DNA of 34,954 bases from Bacteroidota bacterium (GTDB lineage Bacteria; Bacteroidota; Bacteroidia; 2-12-FULL-35-15), in assembly GCA_947479085.1 (NCBI GenBank), contig CANJYB010000017.1, positions 1-34,954 of the forward strand, given 5' to 3'. Below the pieces are notes generated by a model, which ran no database searches, was not told where the DNA came from, and was given only the letters and a program-made list of their open reading frames with translations. The translations under genes were made by a program, and so were the position numbers. This document shows positions 1-8,653 of this stretch, in pieces (position 1 is the stretch's first letter; every line of letters starts with the position of its first letter).

Positions 1-405
1 AACGGGGTGTACAGCGGTATGGGTGTTATGGGAACTTCTTTTGACCCCGCTATGGCCGGTGCAGGAACCTATTATGTTACTTATACTTTTACCGATGCTA
101 ACGGCTGCACAAGTGCTGATTCTTCTGCTATCACAGTAGATGCTTGTACCGGAATTCAAAACATTACCAATACTTCTGCTTTAACAGTTTATCCTAATCC
201 TAACAATGGCGAGTTTACCATCACTGCTGATGCAGAGGGTGTTTACACCATTGCTAATCAATTAGGGCAAACTATTAAATCGGTTCAGTTAACGGCTGCT
301 AATAATTACAGCATGAACCTGGACGGAATAAGCAATGGTATTTACTTTATTACCGGAGTTAATGGAAATAAAGTAGTAAGACAAAAAGTGGTGGTGACCA
401 GATAA
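1..405 (+). CDS. C-terminal end of a T9SS cargo protein (5' partial)
   Basis: The reading frame is already open at the first base, so the gene begins before the window and only its last 134 codons are seen. The visible part starts with the end of an Ig/PKD-like beta-sandwich (GTYYVTYTFTDANGC) and continues into a type A T9SS sorting domain: the YPNPNNGEF motif, the strand pattern around LGQTIKSVQL, then GIYFITG and a basic VVRQKVVVTR tail. Such domains are cleaved at the outer membrane when the protein is exported and anchored or released. The function of the missing N-terminal part cannot be told. A GTG at base 7 could be read as a start but would give a protein with no signal peptide, so it is rejected. 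A strong hairpin follows. Confidence 0.85.
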   Translation, partial: NGVYSGMGVMGTSFDPAMAGAGTYYVTYTFTDANGCTSADSSAITVDACTGIQNITNTSALTVYPNPNNGEFTITADAEGVYTIANQLGQTIKSVQLTAANNYSMNLDGISNGIYFITGVNGNKVVRQKVVVTR

Positions 406-432
406 CCGGTTTACTATTTATAACTAACAAAG

Positions 433-457
433 AACCCCGCCAGTAGCGGGGTTTTTT
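433..457. terminator. Rho-independent terminator between convergent genes
   Basis: Perfect 8-bp stem AACCCCGC / GCGGGGTT (433-440 and 446-453) with a 5-base loop, followed by a T run. It lies between the end of the T9SS gene at 405 and the end of the minus-strand regulator at 483. The T run favours the plus strand; the opposite side (AACAAAGAA) is a weaker U-rich tail, so it may serve both. Confidence 0.85.
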
Positions 458-482
458 GTTTATTTATAGGTGATATGCCAAA

Positions 483-1154
483 CTAAATGGGACCGGTAAT
501 ATCTATATTGTTTTCTTTACAATAAGCCAATAACCCGATGGGTCCGGAAACATTTGCTATTGTAAATATTTTAGACTTTCGGACTTTTATAGTTGATTCA
601 GCAAGAAAAACTTTATCTGAAATCTCTTTTATTTTCATGTCATTAAGTATGCATTTTATTATTTTCACGTCATTTGGGTCCAGCTTTTCACCAACGGGTT
701 TAGGAGGCAGTACCAAATGGTTTTTATCCAATTCTTTTTGCATTGCAAATGCTATTTTATCATTAAACCCAAAACCGCCATTCATCACCTTTTTAATGGA
801 AAAAACTATTTCATCTATTCCGGAATTTTTTAACAAATAACCCTCTGCCCCGTGTATGGCCGTATGAAGCATAATTTGTTCAGAATTGTGGTTTGAAAGC
901 ACAATTATTTTTATCTCTGGATAAAACTCGTGCAGTATAGGAAGAACTATGTACCCGTCCATACCTGGCATTTCCAAATCGAGCAAAATAAAATGGGGAA
1001 TGCAATACTGCAGCTTGATGAGCAGTTCCATGCCATCCAGCGCATGGCCCACTATTTTTATTTCTTGATGTCTTGATAATAACTTTTTTACCCCTTCTAT
1101 AAACACAAGATGGTCATCCACAATAAAACCTTTCATTTCATTTTCCATACACAT
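483..1154 (-). CDS. Orphan NarL/LuxR-type response regulator
   Basis: 223-residue two-component response regulator. An N-terminal receiver domain (about 7-125) shows the acidic pair in IVDDH (13-14), the phosphoacceptor Asp59 in LLDLEMPG, Ser87 in IIVLSNHN and Lys109 in YLLKN, so all residues for phosphorylation are present. After a linker, about 155-215 is a GerE/LuxR-like helix-turn-helix (MKIKEISDKVFLAESTIKVRKSKI split over the recognition helix); it is a divergent copy. No histidine kinase is in the window, so the partner is elsewhere. Starts at M1, M3 and M7 are all possible; M7 would place the first beta strand closest to the N terminus. Divergent from the gene at 1792, with an array of palindromes in the shared gap that this dimeric DNA-binding protein could plausibly bind (inference). 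Confidence 0.9.
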   Translation of the reverse strand: MCMENEMKGFIVDDHLVFIEGVKKLLSRHQEIKIVGHALDGMELLIKLQYCIPHFILLDLEMPGMDGYIVLPILHEFYPEIKIIVLSNHNSEQIMLHTAIHGAEGYLLKNSGIDEIVFSIKKVMNGGFGFNDKIAFAMQKELDKNHLVLPPKPVGEKLDPNDVKIIKCILNDMKIKEISDKVFLAESTIKVRKSKIFTIANVSGPIGLLAYCKENNIDITGPI

Positions 1155-1195
1155 TACTTTTTAAAAAAATTAATATTAGCTTGGGGATGTCCATC

Positions 1196-1223
1196 CAAAA
1201 ATAGGAATAATTTATTTACAAAA
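1196..1223 (-). promoter_or_regulatory. Possible promoter of the response regulator
   Basis: On the minus strand 1203-1196 reads TATTTTTG, matching the Bacteroidota -7 consensus TAnnTTTG, about 40 bases before the regulator start. A TTTTG at 1223-1219 could act as the -33 box but the spacer is only 15 bp instead of about 19, so the call is weak. Confidence 0.3.
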
Positions 1224-1471
1224 ATAATTTATGTGAAAATAAATATATACCAATGAAGCCACCATGGCTTTTTAAGCTAGAATTCTAACTATAAAAACTC
1301 AAACAAAGTGTATTTTTATTGCAGTTTTACTGTTAAATAAGGGGTGATAATTACACCACAATAGGCATACCATACCGCTAAGTTAACCAAATGGCTTCAA
1401 CCAATAAAACTGCCTTTCCGCTTTTTCCGAAATTCAGATAGCGTCTGTAACCATTGATTTTGCTATAGCGA

Positions 1472-1606
1472 AATACTAAAGTATAGTTTTTTACCAATAG
1501 GAGATATACTAAAGTATAATTATATAGCCCAAAAATATATACTAAAGTATAGTTTCCAGTCCTTCATTTATATACTAAAGTATATTCACTTCTATACTAT
1601 AGTATA
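1472..1606. repeat. Five phased 14-bp palindromes (operator-like array)
   Basis: Five copies of TATACTAAAGTATA or a near match start at 1472, 1505, 1538, 1571 and 1593. Each is a 6-2-6 inverted repeat (TATACT, two bases, AGTATA). The first has A for the leading T; the last has TATACTATAGTATA and is a perfect 14-bp palindrome. The bases between copies are unrelated, so only the palindrome is conserved. Start-to-start distances are 33, 33, 33 and 22 bp, all multiples of 11, which would put the sites on nearly one face of the helix. The array lies in the 637-bp gap between the divergent response regulator and the gene at 1792. Binding by a dimeric regulator is the simplest reading. The rest of the gap (1155-1471, 1607-1791) shows no gene. 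Confidence 0.8.
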
Positions 1607-1791
1607 CCAACCCTCCCAGACCCAACCTCTACTTTTACCAAAAAAATAATACAAGGTATCACCCCGGGCTTACCACCCAACAGTCGGGTAACACGAAGCC
1701 AAACAGCGACTGAAAACAAAAAGCAGGCAAACGGAACTAACACGGCTGGAAACCGTTGATAAAAAGGAAAGCCATATAAAAACTTTATAAA

Positions 1792-2478
1792 ATGAAAAAA
1801 GTAATTTATTTAGAAAATACAAGGAAGAACAGAACCTTGTTTATTAAAAGTTTAACATCGAAACAAAACACCATGATAGTGCTGATGACCATGCCACAGG
1901 CCATCCACGTTATCACGGCTGCGCTGGATATGCCAAAGGGAAATCTGGAAAAGGGTGCCCGTGCGCTCGAAATTATTACCGGCTGCACCAGCAACCCCTA
2001 TGTAACCATAGCCGGACCGGTAATAGCTGGCTATACCACTAACCTTACTAACTATAATGGCGCTACCCCATCCACCCGGGTAAACTTATGGAGAAAGGTA
2101 AACAACGACATGAAGGCCCTGATGCGCAAGTTTCAGGAAGCTGCCGATGGCGACCCGGCCAACGCTATAGCCATCATAGAATCAGGGAATTTCAGGATAA
2201 AGCAGGTAGCCGGCAGGGAAAAACAAAAGTTTGAAGCATTTAACGGTCCCGTATCGGGAACAGTATTGCTAACAGCTCCAGGATTTAAAGGCCGCTGCTG
2301 CCACGACTGGTGGTATTCCGAAGACCGCATTGCATGGTTCCGGATGGACCCTACTGTGGATGCTGAAACTCAAAAAGACGGATTAACACCCGCCAAATGG
2401 GCTTACTTCCGTTACCAGTTAATAACCAAGGACGGGCCACAGGGCATGAGCAGGGTGATAGATATTTTGGTAAAATAA
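1792..2478 (+). CDS. Unrecognised protein with C-terminal Fn3-like region
   Basis: 228 residues with no clear signal peptide. The N-terminal half looks helical, including an LWRKVNNDMKALMRKFQEAA helix (about 100-119), and is followed by DPANAIAIIESGNFRIKQ. The C-terminal part (about 150-228) has the spacing of a fibronectin type III-like beta domain: GTVLLTA, a WWYSEDRIAWFRM segment resembling the W-YS-DG-W pattern, GLTPAKWAYFRYQLITKDG and a final VIDILVK. This resembles a group of uncharacterised Bacteroidota proteins with a helical head and an Fn3-like tail; function unknown. The start is the ATG before KKVIYL with an A-rich leader (AAAGGAAAG about 20 bases upstream). The coding sequence looks richer in G and C than its neighbours. 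A palindrome array precedes it and a 21-bp tandem array begins about 30 bases after its stop. Confidence 0.65.
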   Translation: MKKVIYLENTRKNRTLFIKSLTSKQNTMIVLMTMPQAIHVITAALDMPKGNLEKGARALEIITGCTSNPYVTIAGPVIAGYTTNLTNYNGATPSTRVNLWRKVNNDMKALMRKFQEAADGDPANAIAIIESGNFRIKQVAGREKQKFEAFNGPVSGTVLLTAPGFKGRCCHDWWYSEDRIAWFRMDPTVDAETQKDGLTPAKWAYFRYQLITKDGPQGMSRVIDILVK

Positions 2479-2506
2479 CCGGGCATCAGGATTTGCGACA
2501 TAATTC

Positions 2507-2758
2507 CAAGCATTTGCTACACAAGTGTAAGGAATTATGTCACCTATCCTTACATCCACGACATAAGTGTAAGCATCCGTGACGCAAGTGTAAGCATCCA
2601 CGACATAAAAGTAAGCTTCCGTGACGTAAAACTAAGCATCCATGACGTAAGTGTAAAGATTTACATCGCAAGTGTAAGCTTCCGCGACATAAATCTAAGC
2701 ATCCACGTCATAAAACTAAGCTTCCATGACGTAAGTGTAAGCTTCCATGACGCAAATG
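2507..2758. repeat. 21-bp tandem array no. 1
   Basis: Nine consecutive units keep an exact 21-bp register without a single indel, starting at 2570, 2591, 2612, 2633, 2654, 2675, 2696, 2717 and 2738. The unit is TAAGCWTCC then RYGAC then RYAARTG. About three more degenerate units precede it (from about 2507). Neighbouring units differ by several substitutions, so this is an old or selected array rather than a fresh slippage product. One frame of the plus strand has TAA in every unit, and no start codon or ribosome site suggests translation. It occupies the first part of the 637-bp gap between 2478 and 3116. Confidence 0.85.
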
Positions 2759-2879
2759 CTCTTTCTCTGAAAAACAATGCTCCGAAAGCCGGATTAAGTG
2801 AATACATATACGGATTTTAAAAAATGAAATTAAAAACAGCCCACATGAAGGGCAAAAACAAGTAAAAAGAGTATTAACC

Positions 2880-2965
2880 CACTTCTCTTTTTCCTCCCCG
2901 GGCTGTTAAGTCCCGACAAATTCGGGAGAGGAACGGAGGGGTATAAAAAGAAGGAGGTGCCAAAT
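2880..2965. repeat. Imperfect inverted-repeat element
   Basis: A GC-richer patch in an AT-rich gap. Its core is a perfect 6-bp stem TCCCGA / TCGGGA (2911-2916, 2922-2927) with a 5-base loop. Outside this lie CCTCC (2893-2897) and GGAGG (2935-2939), and further out pyrimidine-rich CTTCTCTTTTT faces AAAAAGAAGGAGG, so the whole could fold as one long imperfect hairpin. It looks like a small MITE- or REP-like insertion; no coding capacity. A second small dyad, TCAGAAT / ATTCTGA at 3013-3030, lies nearer the next gene. Confidence 0.4.
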
Positions 2966-3115
2966 CAAGCAGATTAAAAGTACGCTTGCTCAAAACAGAT
3001 TACTATGTACTTTCAGAATGGGAATTCTGATTCGTTTAAATGAAGGAGGGTGTTTTGAGAAAAATTAAAAATCATTTAAAATATAAAAAAACAACTTTTT
3101 AAAACAAAAAGCCGA

Positions 3116-6100
3116 ATGATAGAGTTCGCTTTTGCAAGTAAAAAAATGCTGTTGGCCTTAATGCTGATGGGAGTGGTAATAAGTAATGGGTGGGGGCAGC
3201 TGTGTCAGGCACCTATTACTAATTATTGCGATTTGGTAAGGAATGGAAGCATGGACTACGCTCCTACTCCCCCTCCAACAACAGGTTCAGTTGGTTGGGC
3301 GTGTTCTTGGGCGAATACTCCAGATCCTATTAATCCTGCAACTAATACTCCAGACTATTTTTATACAGGTGCTGGGATAGTTTTTTGCACAAATACTGCT
3401 GTTAATGGAGGAAATACAATTTATAATATAGGAGTGCCGGAAAATAGATTTGGGACTCAAAATTCAGTAGCACTTAATGCGCAAAGCCATGGAGGATACT
3501 GTGGATTCAAAGTAATTGGGAATATTGGTGCGGGAGATAATCATATAGTATATGAACACTTTTATCAGCAATTAACAAGTCCCATGATTGCTAATGTGGT
3601 ATATACCGTTTCTTTTCAACTAAGTCTGGCTGAGTATTCGCAGTTTGTAGCCGATGAGGTGGGAATATTTTTAAGTAAGGATGCCCCGACAAATGGACCA
3701 GATAATTATCATCCCTTTTCGAGCTACGCTAACTCCACCTCCACTCTTAATCCTGCCCAAAGTTTTACCACAGGAACATATGGATATGTAGAAACTAATA
3801 AATATACAAAACCTAATGGTACTATTATAACTAATACGAATGGATGGTCAACTTTTACCTTTAATTACACTGCCATAGGGGGTGAAGAATATTTAACTGT
3901 TGGAGGTTTTGGAGTAAACTGGATGAGCAGGACAGCCGCAACATTGCCACTATGTTTTGCAAACGTTGGTAATAGCGGGGTGGATGAAGCTTATTACTAC
4001 ATTGATGAAATTCACATCATCGCCCAGCCATCTGTATTAACCATAGCGGCTACTCCTGTATGTCCTGGCCAAAGCTCTACTTTAACAAGTTATATTAATG
4101 GTGTGCTTAATACTACTGTGCCTATTAACTGGTCGGCTACGCCAACCACAGCATTTAGTGTTAATAATCAACCATCTACCACAGTAGGTCCTCTTGGTTT
4201 TGCTACTACTATTTCTGCCACTTTCGAAATCGCTCCTGCTTGCTTTTCAAATACAGCGCAAGTAAACATAGTATTTAAAGACCCTATGGTATGCTGTTAC
4301 CTTAATCCGGTCCCTGCTCTTATTGATACTTATACGGTGGGAGGTGCTGCTTTGCCCGGTTCTAATATTAATGTAGCATTAGCAACCCAAATATGGACCC
4401 CTGAGAGTAATCCTTTTGGAGGGTATATTGGGCATCCGATTGGGGATGCTACCACTCCGATAACAGTGTTTAACAAACTGATAATACCAGCAGGAAAAGA
4501 TGTTACCATAAGGGGTATGGTGTTTGAGTTTCGCCCGCGCGGCCATGCCAATGGTGGCACCGCCATTACCGGAGGTGCTAAAGTAGAAGTCAGGAACTCT
4601 ACCAGTAGCACACGTGGCGGAAGGTTAACATTAGACCAGGATGCTAACAACCCTGCCAATAAAACAATATTTACCACCTGGGATAAGTGCGAAGATTTTA
4701 TGTGGGAAGGAGTGGAAGTATGGGGTGGTTATCCTGCATTACCTCAAAATACCTTTTCAACAGGAAAAGAAGGATGGTTCAGAATGAGGAATGGCTCAAC
4801 AATTGAAAAAGCATATATAGGTGCATTGGCTGGCCGCAAGGGATATTTTTCAGCTAGTGGCCCATTTTATGCCACACTGGCCCCTAACACAGGTGGCGGA
4901 GTTATTCAAGCTTATAACAAAAGCCAGTTTTTAAACTGTACGTATGGTACTTTTTTTACTCCCTATTCGCTTCCCAATCAAAGCGTTTTTGATAATACTA
5001 TTTTTAAAACGGATGTGTTGTTTCATTCGGTGGATGGGGCGTATCCTATTGCTATGGCGCTTTTAAATACCTGTGTCGACATAGAGTTTATGTATTGTGA
5101 TTTTATTAATTACGGACCGGGAGGTACATTGGTTTACCCTCAAAACCCGCTGGTTACTTACGAATATTTATATGGAATAAAAGCAGCTAACACTACTTTT
5201 AAAGTATTTGGAAGTGCCGCACAGCACGGCAATTTCCTTAACTTTAACTATGCCATTAAAGCCCTTTATACTCATGATTTGGCAACTCCTTACATTGATC
5301 GTTGTGATTTTTACAATAACTGGAGAGGAGTGTATATAGGCAGTACTAAACTAATGGCAACTGTAATTAGAAACAAATTTATGGTAATGCGTTATTTTGC
5401 AAATACCGGTACCGAAATAAAAACCGCATATGGTTTATACCTGGATGGAGACAGTGGATACAAAGTGGAGGAAAACGAATTTACCACGTACTTCTATACT
5501 CCAGGCACCACCGACTGCATTGGTACTTTGGTTAATAATTCTGGAGACCAACCAAATGAAATTTATAAAAATACCTACCACGATATTTATAAAGGGATAC
5601 AAACTCAGAATTTAAATTATGGGGCTACCCCGGTTGTTGCCTTAACTAGGCCAAATGACTACGGATTGCAATTAATCTGCAATATCTTCGACCGAATCGA
5701 GGATAGAGATATGGGTATTACCAGCGGAGGTATTGATTATCACCAAGGGTCGAACAATCAGCATCCAGCATTAAATAAATTTAGCCATTCGCATAATGTA
5801 CCGTTGGAGAACGATTATTTTTCTTATGGCGTCAATGGAAATCCTCATGAATCAGAAATTGAATACGTTCATCCATCTGATTTATTGTATACACCGGAAA
5901 ATTTATGGTATACAGCCGGAGGACCAGCAACTATAGGTTTGTTATATAATGGAACACAGTTTGACCCCAATACCCAATGTTTAACAAAATTATGTGATAA
6001 TTGCTTACCGGGATTTCCAATACTGCCGATACCAGACCTGAAAGCTAAAGTTTCGGATTATCAATCCAAATTAGATTCGTTAAACCCATTGATAAATGAT

Positions 6101-7120
6101 GGAATGGATAGTTCCCTGTTTTTAGCCATAAATTCTGCTACGCCTCGCGATAGTGTAAAAGACCTGTTGCTTTCCAAATCGCCTTACCTGAGTGACGATG
6201 TGTTAATAGCCACTATTGCTCCTGCCAATGGTTTTTCTGCTACTAACATAGGTGATGTTATTATTGCTAATTCGCCTGTTACTGCCAGGGTACAGGATAG
6301 TTTGAATGCTATTACTTTACCGGGTAGCCTTGTTAGCCAGATAGCAGCCGCACAAACGGGGGTATCAACCCGCCACGAAACACTTGGAGGCATACATTAT
6401 TATACTTCCGAAATTGCTTTTTGCCAAAACGATATAGTTCGTAATTATTTGCTGACGAGCAACACCCAGTATGTTACCGACAGTGTGCTGGATGTAATGG
6501 ACGATACCACAGCCAGTATGGACGAGACTGCCACTGACCAGTATATAAAGCAGGGCAATTACGCCAAAGCCGATTCCATCATTAACTTATTGTCGCAAAA
6601 CCCGGATAAAGAAAGTGTGGTAAAACTAAAGGAAATATTGGAATATTTAACTCAAAATGCACAGCCTTTAGATTCTATTTTAACCAACACTCCCTACATG
6701 CAAAGAGTTTATGATGTGGTGGGTAACGACAGGCTGGAAGGATACGAAAAAGGCAGAATAATACTCTCCCTAATCAGCGGTAATGTGTATGAAGAACCCA
6801 TAGATGCAGATTTTAGAAGGGAACAACGAAGCATGCTGCTGGCTCCTGTTACAAAACCAATTGATAATAGTAAACTGGCTACCTTATATCCTAACCCTAA
6901 TAACGGGCAAATGCAGTTGAATTACAAACTAAGCGAAGAAGATATAGGCGTATTACGCATTATGGACATTACAGGTAGGTTAATAGCTAACTATACATTG
7001 AACAATGCAGAAAACATACTTAACATTAACCAGACTGTCTTGGATAATGGCATCTATATCTACCAGGTATATGTAAATGGTACAATAATCAATTCAGATA
7101 AGTTGATTATAGTTAAGTAA
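3116..7120 (+). CDS. Large secreted T9SS protein with beta-helix-like middle
   Basis: 1334 residues. A signal peptide is visible (KKMLLALMLMGVVIS, cut near GWGQ-L); the ATG used gives a 10-residue lead, and M11 is an alternative start. Residues about 30-295 form a beta-rich domain typical of T9SS cargo N termini (NGSMDYAPTPPP, then GWACSWANTPDPINP and TPDYFYTG). About 440-870 has a run of short strands and turns with many Asn and Gly (IPAGKDVTIRGMVFEFRP, GVEVWGGYP, FLNCTYGTFF, FYNNWRGVYIG), the look of a right-handed parallel beta-helix, as in many polysaccharide-binding or -cleaving proteins; no catalytic site could be assigned. About 985-1245 is more helical and Asp/Ser-rich. Residues 1257-1334 are a T9SS type A sorting domain (YPNPNNGQM, MDITGRL, GIYIYQV, KLIIVK). 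Probably surface exposed; substrate unknown. Confidence 0.85.
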   Translation: MIEFAFASKKMLLALMLMGVVISNGWGQLCQAPITNYCDLVRNGSMDYAPTPPPTTGSVGWACSWANTPDPINPATNTPDYFYTGAGIVFCTNTAVNGGNTIYNIGVPENRFGTQNSVALNAQSHGGYCGFKVIGNIGAGDNHIVYEHFYQQLTSPMIANVVYTVSFQLSLAEYSQFVADEVGIFLSKDAPTNGPDNYHPFSSYANSTSTLNPAQSFTTGTYGYVETNKYTKPNGTIITNTNGWSTFTFNYTAIGGEEYLTVGGFGVNWMSRTAATLPLCFANVGNSGVDEAYYYIDEIHIIAQPSVLTIAATPVCPGQSSTLTSYINGVLNTTVPINWSATPTTAFSVNNQPSTTVGPLGFATTISATFEIAPACFSNTAQVNIVFKDPMVCCYLNPVPALIDTYTVGGAALPGSNINVALATQIWTPESNPFGGYIGHPIGDATTPITVFNKLIIPAGKDVTIRGMVFEFRPRGHANGGTAITGGAKVEVRNSTSSTRGGRLTLDQDANNPANKTIFTTWDKCEDFMWEGVEVWGGYPALPQNTFSTGKEGWFRMRNGSTIEKAYIGALAGRKGYFSASGPFYATLAPNTGGGVIQAYNKSQFLNCTYGTFFTPYSLPNQSVFDNTIFKTDVLFHSVDGAYPIAMALLNTCVDIEFMYCDFINYGPGGTLVYPQNPLVTYEYLYGIKAANTTFKVFGSAAQHGNFLNFNYAIKALYTHDLATPYIDRCDFYNNWRGVYIGSTKLMATVIRNKFMVMRYFANTGTEIKTAYGLYLDGDSGYKVEENEFTTYFYTPGTTDCIGTLVNNSGDQPNEIYKNTYHDIYKGIQTQNLNYGATPVVALTRPNDYGLQLICNIFDRIEDRDMGITSGGIDYHQGSNNQHPALNKFSHSHNVPLENDYFSYGVNGNPHESEIEYVHPSDLLYTPENLWYTAGGPATIGLLYNGTQFDPNTQCLTKLCDNCLPGFPILPIPDLKAKVSDYQSKLDSLNPLINDGMDSSLFLAINSATPRDSVKDLLLSKSPYLSDDVLIATIAPANGFSATNIGDVIIANSPVTARVQDSLNAITLPGSLVSQIAAAQTGVSTRHETLGGIHYYTSEIAFCQNDIVRNYLLTSNTQYVTDSVLDVMDDTTASMDETATDQYIKQGNYAKADSIINLLSQNPDKESVVKLKEILEYLTQNAQPLDSILTNTPYMQRVYDVVGNDRLEGYEKGRIILSLISGNVYEEPIDADFRREQRSMLLAPVTKPIDNSKLATLYPNPNNGQMQLNYKLSEEDIGVLRIMDITGRLIANYTLNNAENILNINQTVLDNGIYIYQVYVNGTIINSDKLIIVK

Positions 7121-7138
7121 ATTTAATTCATTAATTTT

Positions 7139-7172
7139 GGCTTATGCAGAAAACCTGCATAAGCCATTATTT
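7139..7172 (+). terminator. Hairpin terminator after the beta-helix-like protein
   Basis: Perfect 11-bp stem GGCTTATGCAG / CTGCATAAGCC (7139-7149, 7155-7165) with loop AAAAC, then ATTATTTTAAT. The T-rich tail is interrupted, so efficiency is uncertain; read-through into the gene at 7187 is possible. Confidence 0.65.
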
Positions 7173-7186
7173 TAATATAAAAGAAC

Positions 7187-8629
7187 ATGAATATAAAAAC
7201 AAACTTTGGTTTGATTTTACTAACAATTCTATCAACCAATCTTTTTGCACAATCTTGGGATAATATGCAGAGTGGAGTAACTGGTCATACTCTTCCAAAT
7301 GGTGCATTACCAAGCATAAACGACATTATATGTTATCAAGGACGAATTATTGCTTGTGGAACCTTTCTAAATGCTGGTGGTATTTCAACCAACAACATTG
7401 CAAGCTGGAATGGCAACAACTGGGATTCTTTAGGTATTGGATTGTATAGTTCATTTTATCATAACGCTGACACGAAGTGTTTGCATATAAAAGAATATAA
7501 AAGTAAACTATATGGTTGCGGCTGGTTTGATGGTGCTGGTGGTAGTTCTTTTTATGATACAGCTCATGTAGTTATTGGTATTTCAAAATGGGATGGGACA
7601 GACTTTTACCCATTATTGCCTCACGGAAACTATTACACTGGGCTTGGGAATACTCCAGTTACAATGACTGAATATAAGAATAAACTATATATTGGAGGTG
7701 GATTTAATTCGTTTTGGCTTCCTAGCAATGGTGGACATTTGGCTAGGGGAATAGTGAGATGGGATGATACTACTTTTTCCAATTGTGGTTATTTTGATAG
7801 TAATGGTTCTGACTTTATTGCAACTTCTAGTATAGTATATAATAATAAATTAATAGAAGCAGGTGAATTTAATTCTATTAATGGAAGCCCTTATGGTATG
7901 TATGGTTATATAGGAGCTTACAATGATACTATATGGTCCACATTAAGCGTAGGTCTAAATGCACCTGTCTTCGCACTCTCAGTTTTTAATGGGGACTTAT
8001 ATGCTGGTGGAGTGTTTACAGCTACTGGGGATGGTTTAACACTACTTAACCATATAGCTAAGTGGGATGGTATACAATGGTCAGCTGTTGGTGAGGGTTT
8101 AAATGATACTGTACTTACCTTAACGGTAGATAGCGCACAGAGCAAGTTAGTTGCAGGAGGTCTTTTTACCCAAACAGGGCTCGGCATAACAGCTAAACAC
8201 CTTGCAGAATGGAACGGAACAAATTGGCAGGAATTAGGGGGAGGTGTAAATGGGCCAGTAACAGCATTACTCGCAAAAGACAGCAACTTATATGTAGGTG
8301 GTTTGTTTAACCAAATTGGTGGCACCACAGCTGCAAACAATATAGCGTGCTGGGGGCCAAGCCATGTGGGAGTAGATGATATTTCGGCAAGCTCAACCAC
8401 CATGCAATTGGAAATATACCCCAACCCAAGTAACGGGGAGTTTACAATAGAAAGTACAAGTAAAATAGAAAGTATAAAAGTGTTTAATATATTGGGAGAA
8501 ACTATTTATCAAACAGCAAAAGATAATCTGCAAGCAACAATTAATCTTTCATCTCAACCAAAGGGGATATATTTTGTGCAGGTAAAAACTGAGAAAGGAA
8601 TACTGAACAGGAAGATAGTTATTCAGTAA
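7187..8629 (+). CDS. Secreted propeller-like repeat protein with T9SS domain
   Basis: 480 residues. It begins with a signal peptide (MNIKTNFGLILLTILSTNLFAQ, split at Ala-Gln). Residues about 25-400 are repeats of about 45-60 residues with the pattern N-I-A-x-W-[ND]-G, W-x-x-x-G-x-G, L-Y-x-G-G-x-F (for example NIASWNGNNW, NHIAKWDGIQW, HLAEWNGTNW, LYAGGVF, LYVGGLF). This is a delta-60/Kelch-like pattern expected to fold into a beta-propeller. Residues 409-480 are a T9SS type A sorting domain (EIYPNPSNGEF, FNILGETIY, GIYFVQV, RKIVIQ). No enzyme motif is seen; binding or adhesion is a guess. The gene sits in the same direction as the large gene before it and ends at a terminator shared with a convergent gene. 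Confidence 0.85.
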   Translation: MNIKTNFGLILLTILSTNLFAQSWDNMQSGVTGHTLPNGALPSINDIICYQGRIIACGTFLNAGGISTNNIASWNGNNWDSLGIGLYSSFYHNADTKCLHIKEYKSKLYGCGWFDGAGGSSFYDTAHVVIGISKWDGTDFYPLLPHGNYYTGLGNTPVTMTEYKNKLYIGGGFNSFWLPSNGGHLARGIVRWDDTTFSNCGYFDSNGSDFIATSSIVYNNKLIEAGEFNSINGSPYGMYGYIGAYNDTIWSTLSVGLNAPVFALSVFNGDLYAGGVFTATGDGLTLLNHIAKWDGIQWSAVGEGLNDTVLTLTVDSAQSKLVAGGLFTQTGLGITAKHLAEWNGTNWQELGGGVNGPVTALLAKDSNLYVGGLFNQIGGTTAANNIACWGPSHVGVDDISASSTTMQLEIYPNPSNGEFTIESTSKIESIKVFNILGETIYQTAKDNLQATINLSSQPKGIYFVQVKTEKGILNRKIVIQ

Positions 8630-8653
8630 TCCTTTTAATGAAGAGATAAGTGT

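Noticed and set aside
538-840. Plus-strand frame of 100 codons
   Set aside because: It lies entirely inside the response regulator gene on the other strand, which has all family motifs.
1472-1606. CRISPR array
   Set aside because: The repeat is only 14 bp, the spacers are 19, 19, 19 and 8 bp, and no cas gene is near.
2397-2601. Short frames overlapping the end of the 1792 gene and array no. 1
   Set aside because: They are shadows of the real gene and of the 21-bp periodicity.
2824-2865. 13-codon frame MKLKTAHMKGKNK as a leader peptide
   Set aside because: Too short, nearly 250 bases from the next gene, and no attenuator-like arrangement is visible.
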